From Thamnocephalis sphaerospora (taxonomy: Eukaryota; Zoopagomycota; Zoopagomycetes; Zoopagales; Sigmoideomycetaceae): a stretch of 24,976 bases of DNA. Numbering within the stretch: position 1 is the stretch's first letter; every line of letters starts with the position of its first letter. Positions 18,841-24,976 of the stretch are shown piece by piece. The notes under the pieces are model-generated. The model was not told the DNA's origin and did no database searches. It saw only the letters and a list, made by a program, of their open reading frames with translations. The stretch spans positions 1 through 24,976 of the forward strand of contig KZ992634.1 of assembly GCA_003614735.1 (NCBI GenBank), given 5' to 3'. The position numbers and the translations under genes were made by a program.

Positions 18841-21624
18841 ATGTCCACGTCTTACCGTTGTCTGTGGCGTGATTGTTCCGAGACGCTGCAGGATCCTGAG
18901 CAGCTCTACCAGCACGTTTGCCAAGACCATGTTGGTCGCAAATCGACCGACAATCTCTGTCTAGACTGTCACTGGGACGGCTGTCAGGCGACGTTTACAA
19001 AGCGTGACCACGTCACCTCGCACCTGCGACGACATATTCCATACACGCCGCACACGTGCCCGGTAGGTACCCGCTGGATGGCGCGGCTGTGGACGATAGA
19101 GGGACATATGCGCTATGCAAACGGATTCAGCGCTGTATGCTTATCGGTAGGCGTCTGGATGAGCGTAGATATGTCGGAAACTATTCAAACGCCCACAAGA
19201 CTTGAAAAAGCATGAAAAGGTGCACTTGAACGAAGATCCGGGCTCTGACGTGGCCACACAGCATGCACCTAGATCACCCTACGCTCACTCACCGACGTCA
19301 TCCGACTCGTTTTCGCCAACTCCACCGTCGTACCACTCGCGCTCGCCCAGCGTCGGTCTGCAGCACTCGCTGTCATCATCACAGACGGATCTACCTCTGG
19401 CGGCAACGCCGCCGGCTTTGCATCATGCGCGCAGCATGTCGCAGGTTCCGGGGACCTCGGCGGCTTCCCTGGAGGTAGCATCACCCTACGGTAGGTGGCA
19501 GGACGCACGGACAAAGGCTGCACGTGGCGTAGACTCATGCTGTTTGTCCTACAGGCGTGCCGGAACCTGTTTATCAGCCGCTAGAACTGCAGGATGACGA
19601 TTTTCCGTTAGCTACTCTATCGGCGTTCTCGTCGCAGCAGGCGCTGTCGCCGGTGTCGGTGGAGAGTGGCTCGTCCGCCACACATGCGTCCAAGCGCGGC
19701 TTTGACCAGCTCGAGGAGCTGATGAACGATGCAAAGAAGCAGAGGGCCGAGCCGCTTTACGAACCAGGTAGGCAAAGTGCCCGGATAACATGGCGGAACG
19801 TGGGTGGCACAGGGCGTTGAAAAGCCCGGGTGTTTGTGTACCCTCTCGTGACCGGTGACTTACCATCCGTGTCGCTGCGCAGCATTGGCTCAGCGTCTTG
19901 AAATGATGGCGCCGGATATTCTGCAGACAAAGGAGCTGCCGCCTGCATTGCAGTCGGAGACAGATGTTGAATTTTGCCTGTCCTTTCTTACTCAACTAAG
20001 TACCAACATGCTGCTGAATGTGGTGCCACCGGCGAACGATGGCAGCGCACCGTTTGAGAGCGCGTTCACCGTGGATCCGGCTACGATGGCGCAGTTGACG
20101 ACGCTGGAGCAGAATACAAACTTGAGTGTCGACGCCGCCTCACCGCAGTCTGGCACTGGTCCTCTACGCACGCCCACGCTGTCGCCGATGGGTCCGACGC
20201 CGACCATGGCGCAGGGCGCTGCGTCCGGCATCTACGGCGGGCTGTCACTGTCGCCTGCACCCAGCTTTGACGGTCAGGGACCCGACTGGGGATCGCAGCC
20301 GGCTGTCGTGCCCTATCAGCTGTTTGCAGATCTCAGCAATGGCCCTATGCTGGCGCCACAACTGCCGCACGGTATGCAGGCTGCTTCGCCGGCCCATACG
20401 GCCTCTGGCTCGTTTTCGACACCATCGCCGCTAATGACGGCCACGACGGCTGGCGCGGCGAATCCGTATCCCACGCCGAATATCCCACCGCTGCACGTCT
20501 TTGGTTCGGATCCTGGACCAAGCGCAGAGGCTGCCCATTACCAGACGATGGCCGGCGGTTCACCGGCAATGACAGATGTGTCTGGTCGTCGCAGCAATGC
20601 CAGCGCGGCGGGAGGGCGTGTCGTATACGGAGAACAGATGGTCCAGACGAACGCACCGGTGATTCCGACTATCATGCCGGGTCATGCGCCGACAACAAAG
20701 GCTGCGCGTGCGCACACGCCAGTAGGTGCGCATGGCCGTGGACAGGTAATGCAAGGCATCCGCCAGCTTCCGCACATTGCGGTGCCCGGGTCTATGCCGC
20801 CGGTGGAGATACATCGACCGCATGCCCAAGGATACGGACATGCATCGGCAACGAAGATGGGATGGTCGCATGGGCCGGCGTCGACGCACACGCCGCCGGT
20901 GCCGGCGAATCGCTCGAAATCCCAGCCGGTGGCACCTGCACCGGCGATAGCGCCGCCTTATCGCCCTCTGGAGGTCTTCAAGCACATTGCCATTCCGCAG
21001 CGCGAGGTAGACCCCAACCGCGAGTCATCGTCGTTGCATCATGGAGATGCACCGACCCATGCGCTGCGTCCAGAACGCTCGTCGGCGCAACGCGCGCCCT
21101 ACACGCGACCGCTGCCGCCGCTACCGCCGCCGCGCTCGCCTCGTCTGGCAGCGTCCATGCATGCTCCATTGCCGTCTGGAACACGCCATGGCTTGCCGCA
21201 GCCGGCGCGTGCTGCCAACTTTTTGCCTGGTCGGCAGACGGCTACGCCATGTCGTGTGCGCATGGAGGACACGGATGGCGACTTTGTCAACGTGGAGGTG
21301 GATGCTTTGGCGGATCAGCTGAGCGGCCTTTCAGTGGGTCGTCAGCACGCGCGCCCGTCATCTCCGGCCCGAGCCGTGCCACGACCGGCTGAGTCAGGCG
21401 ACAAGGCGTGGAAAACGGCGGTCGATTACCAGACACGTCGGAAACACAAGCAGCTCATCGACCGGCTTATCGCGAAAATCAACCAGCTGGTGAGCAGCCG
21501 CGAGGACGGCGCGGCGTCAAGCGCCAAAAATGGCGACAACGCGGCACAAGCAGCTCGTCCAAAGGGCGCCTGGCAGCTGGTGGATACGCCGAACGATCAT
21601 GGCGCCACACGGGAAATCAACTAA
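18841..21624 (+). CDS. pacC: PacC/Rim101 pH-response transcription factor
   Basis: Four exons (18841-19062, 19169-19490, 19555-19767, 19883-21624) encode 832 residues. In fungi PacC/Rim101 controls genes for ambient pH and is activated by proteolytic removal of its C-terminal part. Fingers sit at residues 7-93, as in known PacC: C7/C12/H25/H30 and C43/C48/H61/H65 with CxWxxC signatures, then C73/C76/H89/H93. The hallmarks EHVGRKST-like (DHVGRKST), KRDHVTSH and [10 protein letters not shown] are all intact. A second conserved block, [18 protein letters not shown] at about 227-244 followed by [11 protein letters not shown], matches the PacC region after the fingers. The long remainder is rich in Pro, Ala, Ser and Gln, with a basic, possibly coiled-coil end near 790-805. 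I saw no clear YPxL motif for PalA/Rim20 binding. The first intron (19063-19168, phase 0) splits CP|IC of finger 3. The gene is divergent from the phosphatidylserine decarboxylase. Confidence 0.93.
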
Positions 21625-21958
21625 CGAGAATACGTACAACGGTGCGTGCGCACCACTTTGCGCCGCTATGTCACGGATATAGTGATCGCGCATACCGACG
21701 GCCAAGCGGACCGAGCCTTTTTTCCGGCGAGGTGCATTTACGTCCGCCGCCATTCCTTTTTTGTCGTTCTTGGCGACAGCACTTGCAACACTGCTATGTA
21801 TCCAACCCCATACGTCGCCTTACTTTCTTTTTGCCATGCTCGCACATATACACGCGCCGGTTTGCTGGCCCCACAGAGCTGCCAAGCGCGTGCCATGGCC
21901 GTTGGCCCGCAAAGTGTGTGCCCGTATGGCCTTTCTCTTGCTGTTCCTTCTTGTCGGC

Positions 21959-21966
21959 TGCCAAGA
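21959..21966 (+). promoter_or_regulatory. TGCCAAGA motif downstream of PacC gene
   Basis: A match to the Rim101/PacC core in non-coding DNA, followed within ten bases by CTTGGC at 21975-21980, the same core on the other strand. It is one of a group of such motifs between 21880 and 23236. Confidence 0.3.
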
Positions 21967-22410
21967 CGCTTGTGCTTGGCCTGCTGTTTCCTCGTGTAGA
22001 TACGCAGCAGCAGGCGTAGCGTTGGCGCCGGACTGGCAACGTGTCAGATCCGCCGTATACATACGTATTATTTTATCCGACATTTCCTTTGCTTGTGATT
22101 GCTACGGCCACAGCGATTGGCTACCACTGTTGCCAAGCACACGTGATTTGTCGACGCGAGCGCGTATGCATTAGTGGCTGGGCACCGCTGTTGCTTTTGG
22201 CCTACGCCTCTTTGCCACTTTCCTTTCTCATTCCTGCGCCATACGCAACCATATGCAGAGTAAACGCAGCCTGTGCTGCCCCCGCGTTAGCCAAGTGCTT
22301 ATTTGTGCTGTACAAGTTTCCGACTGGATGCGTCACCGCGCGTCTCTGCACACCACGCCGCGGTAGCCGCGGCCTTCGCTGCTAACGCCACAACGCCGCC
22401 GGCAGCAAGA

Positions 22411-22423
22411 CGCTTGCCAAGCG
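22411..22423. promoter_or_regulatory. Palindromic CGCTTGCCAAGCG site
   Basis: This 13-mer is the exact reverse complement of the one at 13013-13025, 89 bases before the PacC-like gene. It contains TGCCAAG with 6-base inverted arms. It lies in non-coding DNA, and the gene it might control is not visible. Confidence 0.35.
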
Positions 22424-24802
22424 AGACGTTTGCCCAGGGCACGGCGGCGCTCCATCGGACATTGGGTGCTGCTGGCGGACAAAAAAGAGTCATCAAGCAG
22501 CCTGCATGGATGGTCGGCGCATGCGCTGCAAGCTGGTGAAATTGGCCTTGGCTGGCTATTGACAGTGGCGTGTACTGGGATAGTGGTTCGCATGGCGGCA
22601 CGCTGCGCACATACCGCTATCGCGTTTCCTAGACCCTGGTGTGGATCATTGGCGGTGGCAGCGGCGCCTATGCACTGGCACGGTCAGCGCGAGTGCCTGC
22701 GGTAGGCACCGACGCTTGTGACATCTTCATTTACGTAGCCAGGCTGTCATTGGCCGCCGGCCGACACGCCACATGGAATCGGACGCTGGTGGCGTTTCTG
22801 TGTACACGCCACGTGCGGTGCAGACTACTGAAACCCCCGGCTGCGGCCAGCGCACGTTCGTAACTTTCAGGCCTTTCAAGCATGCTCATGCGCGCATACG
22901 CACATCGGCGCGCCTACAGCATTCATATGCTGCATGCATGCGTAGATGCGCCACGTAATTGCCTTGAGTGTCGCGATTTGGCAGTCATGTGGCTGTGCAC
23001 ACGAAGCATAGCATGTGGCCCGATGTCCGTCGGGTGCGCAGCATGGGCTACCAACGCAGCCACAGGCGCAATATCGGTGGACCAGCGGCAAAGCATGCGC
23101 GGTGCTCGTTCCCATCCGCAACATGGCTCCTAAATGACGTCACATGTACCGGTATCCCGTCGGCGTACGCTCAAACGTGCCAAGGCAGACGGTGCTCCTT
23201 TGGCCGGTCGTAGACCGCTTCCCCCGGCGCTTGGCAAGGCGTATTGCACTGGCCAGGGTCAATATTGGCCGACGCGCACTGAGAACAGTTTTGGCGCAAC
23301 GGCGCATGGGCGTCTGCCAGTCCCGCCGCCGATCCTGCCTATTCTGCTAGTGCGCGTACCACTGTGCCTCCTATCGTCACATCGGCATACTATGGTCGTG
23401 TCGCGCGCCCCTCAGCGTTGAGCGCTTTGCCAGGCTCGGTACGTGTCGTTGGATAAAACGCGCGCCAAACTGGCGATAAATCCACTTGAGCAGCATCCAA
23501 CAACTTACCACAAACAGAAAATCCTATATCACCGCAGTCCCGCTGCTGTCCCGCTTTAGTCCCATCTCCATCAGTTACCGCCTACTCTGTTATCCCGCTG
23601 TTTTTTTTGCTTCAGTGCCGCCCAGCGTACGTCGCCACCGCTGCCGCTGCCACCGCTACCGCCGCTGTCCGCAAGCTGTGCTCCTGGCGAAGGTGCGCTT
23701 AGCCCTGCTACGCTCGCTGCACCAGCCTTCTGTCTGTGCACGCGTCCGCCGCCTTGGTGCAACATCACTCTTGCCAGCTGTTTGCGTGTAAGTATTGTGC
23801 GTGCACGCTTGTCCGTGCGTACACGTGCGTGCCAGCGTGCAAATCCTTGTCCCGCCGCAACGTGTGTCGTTGCCGACGCACTCTACCGTTGCTCGCACCT
23901 GCGAGCTCACGCGTGCCATTCATTGAAATTCGTGTCCACTTCCACTCAGTTTCGTCGCTCGCATCCTTTGGTTTCCCTCAGTGCCCCACACGTGCCGTCC
24001 TTATTGGCCACGCGCCAAACCTCACTGGCCGTTGCGGCCTTGCGAACACTCTGCCCACTGGCCCACTATCATCAGGTCGGAGCCTTTGCCACCAGCTGGT
24101 ATTCTCGGGGCAAACTTCCTTTGCGCCATCGCAGTCCGCCTCGACCACCACGCGCACGCGCCCTCATTTGCGGCTCGAACCGTCGAGTTTCCGAGAACGC
24201 GCTGGCGGTAGATTTTAGTTATTGCCTTGCGCGCTCGATTGAAAAACCCGAGCACGTTGCTTTGTCCAGCGCCATCTACATTTCGCTCATCCCCCGCCAC
24301 TATAACGCTCAGACCATCTTCAGCTTCGTCCCCTCCTCTTCTGCCTCAACGCTCCCCCTGGTCCCCTTGCCTTTCGCTCGTTCTTGCTCTCTTTATCTTT
24401 GCGTACGTGCGCGCGCGTGTGTACGTGTGCGTCCTTACTCCTTCGTCTCCACACCCGCACCCACCTTCGCTACGCGCATCTCCTTCACCACCTGCTCCCT
24501 AGCCTTACACTTTGGCCTCCTTCTCCTCCACGCTTGCCTGAACTTGCCTCCGCCCTGAGTCTGTTCGCTTCTCCTCCTTTTCTTGGTCATCGACCCTTGC
24601 CGGCTCCAATTTACAGCGCCCCTTTTCTTGTTCTGTTGTCTGCGCATTGACACACGGCCGCTGGCTGCATCCGATCGCCACAACAACAGCAGCGATTGCA
24701 GCAGAGACGTGCACTCCACATCCTTTGCCCATCTGCCTCCTTTTGTCATCGCTGACGCTGTACCCATCTCCGGCTAATTGTCTAGCTTGATCCAAAAACC
24801 AA

Positions 24803-24820
24803 GCACTTCTTAACAAGTGC
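24803..24820. repeat. Near-perfect palindrome GCACTT...AAGTGC
   Basis: An 18-base sequence with 6-base outer arms (GCACTT and AAGTGC) and a TTAA centre; only one pair of positions breaks full symmetry. It could be a protein-binding site or a weak hairpin, and nothing more can be said from sequence. Confidence 0.5.
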
Positions 24821-24976
24821 CGGTAGCTCTCTGCGCGGAGCGGTAGCCCTGCCCGTTCCTTGCTTGTCGGCCCCTCTCTGCGCTACGCGTCCTTCCTTGC
24901 CGCTTCTTGCTTACGTGCCGTAATCCATTGTCGCTGCTTTTTGCGCGCTCCGCACAAACATCGCCTAGATCCGGCC

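Larger units (their letters stand above)
21625..24976. other. Long downstream region with no supported gene
   Basis: About 3.35 kb to the window edge. Several open frames exist, the largest being 258 codons at 23782-24558, but they are pyrimidine-driven (Ser, Leu, Pro, Arg) and lack recognisable motifs. From about 23500 the sequence is strongly CT-rich on the plus strand, which fits a promoter or leader of a plus-strand gene beyond the window. GCCAAG-type cores cluster between 21880 and 23236. Confidence 0.5.

Noticed and set aside
23782-24558. Plus-strand open frame of 258 codons
   Set aside because: Composition follows the CT-rich DNA (Ser, Leu, Arg, Pro). There is no motif and no convincing ATG context, so it is better explained as a promoter or leader region.

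Overview
The window looks like nuclear DNA of a GC-rich fungus, probably an early-diverging lineage (Zoopagomycota or Mucoromycota grade; the phylum is an inference and weak). The reasons are GT-AG introns of about 44-115 bp with branch-like CTAAT or CTAAC motifs, a PacC/Rim101-type zinc-finger factor, and other fungal gene families. There is no sign of bacterial operons, and I saw no mobile element, viral fossil, tRNA or rRNA.

I support seven protein genes. In order they are: an unrecognised zinc-finger-like protein with an acidic tail (411-1690, +); a three-finger C2H2 factor of the tandem CWCH2 type (4081-5107, +); a DDHD-domain phospholipase (5527-7500, +); a secreted cysteine-rich, possibly GPI-anchored protein resembling DUF7729 (7750-8565, -); a PacC-like factor with its fingers at the extreme C-terminus (13115-14804, +); a phosphatidylserine decarboxylase of nine exons (15916-17866, -); and a full-length PacC/Rim101 orthologue (18841-21624, +). 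All but the first have splice models whose reading frames close and whose joins restore family motifs. The rest is long non-coding DNA rich in microsatellites and pyrimidine tracts, especially 8566-13114 and 21625-24976.

The most interesting point is that three CWCH2 zinc-finger genes lie within 17.5 kb. In each, a phase-0 intron interrupts the same place, the middle of the CxxC of finger 3. They therefore look like old local duplicates: one canonical PacC, one PacC-like gene with the domain order reversed and a changed finger-3 helix, and one strongly diverged gene. GCCAAG-type sequences, the known PacC/Rim101 target core, lie just upstream of all three and just upstream of the decarboxylase start. 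This suggests a local auto- and cross-regulated circuit, possibly tied to phospholipid metabolism because a phospholipase and a phosphatidylserine decarboxylase sit between and beside the factors. The duplication rests on sequence evidence; the regulatory circuit is inference.
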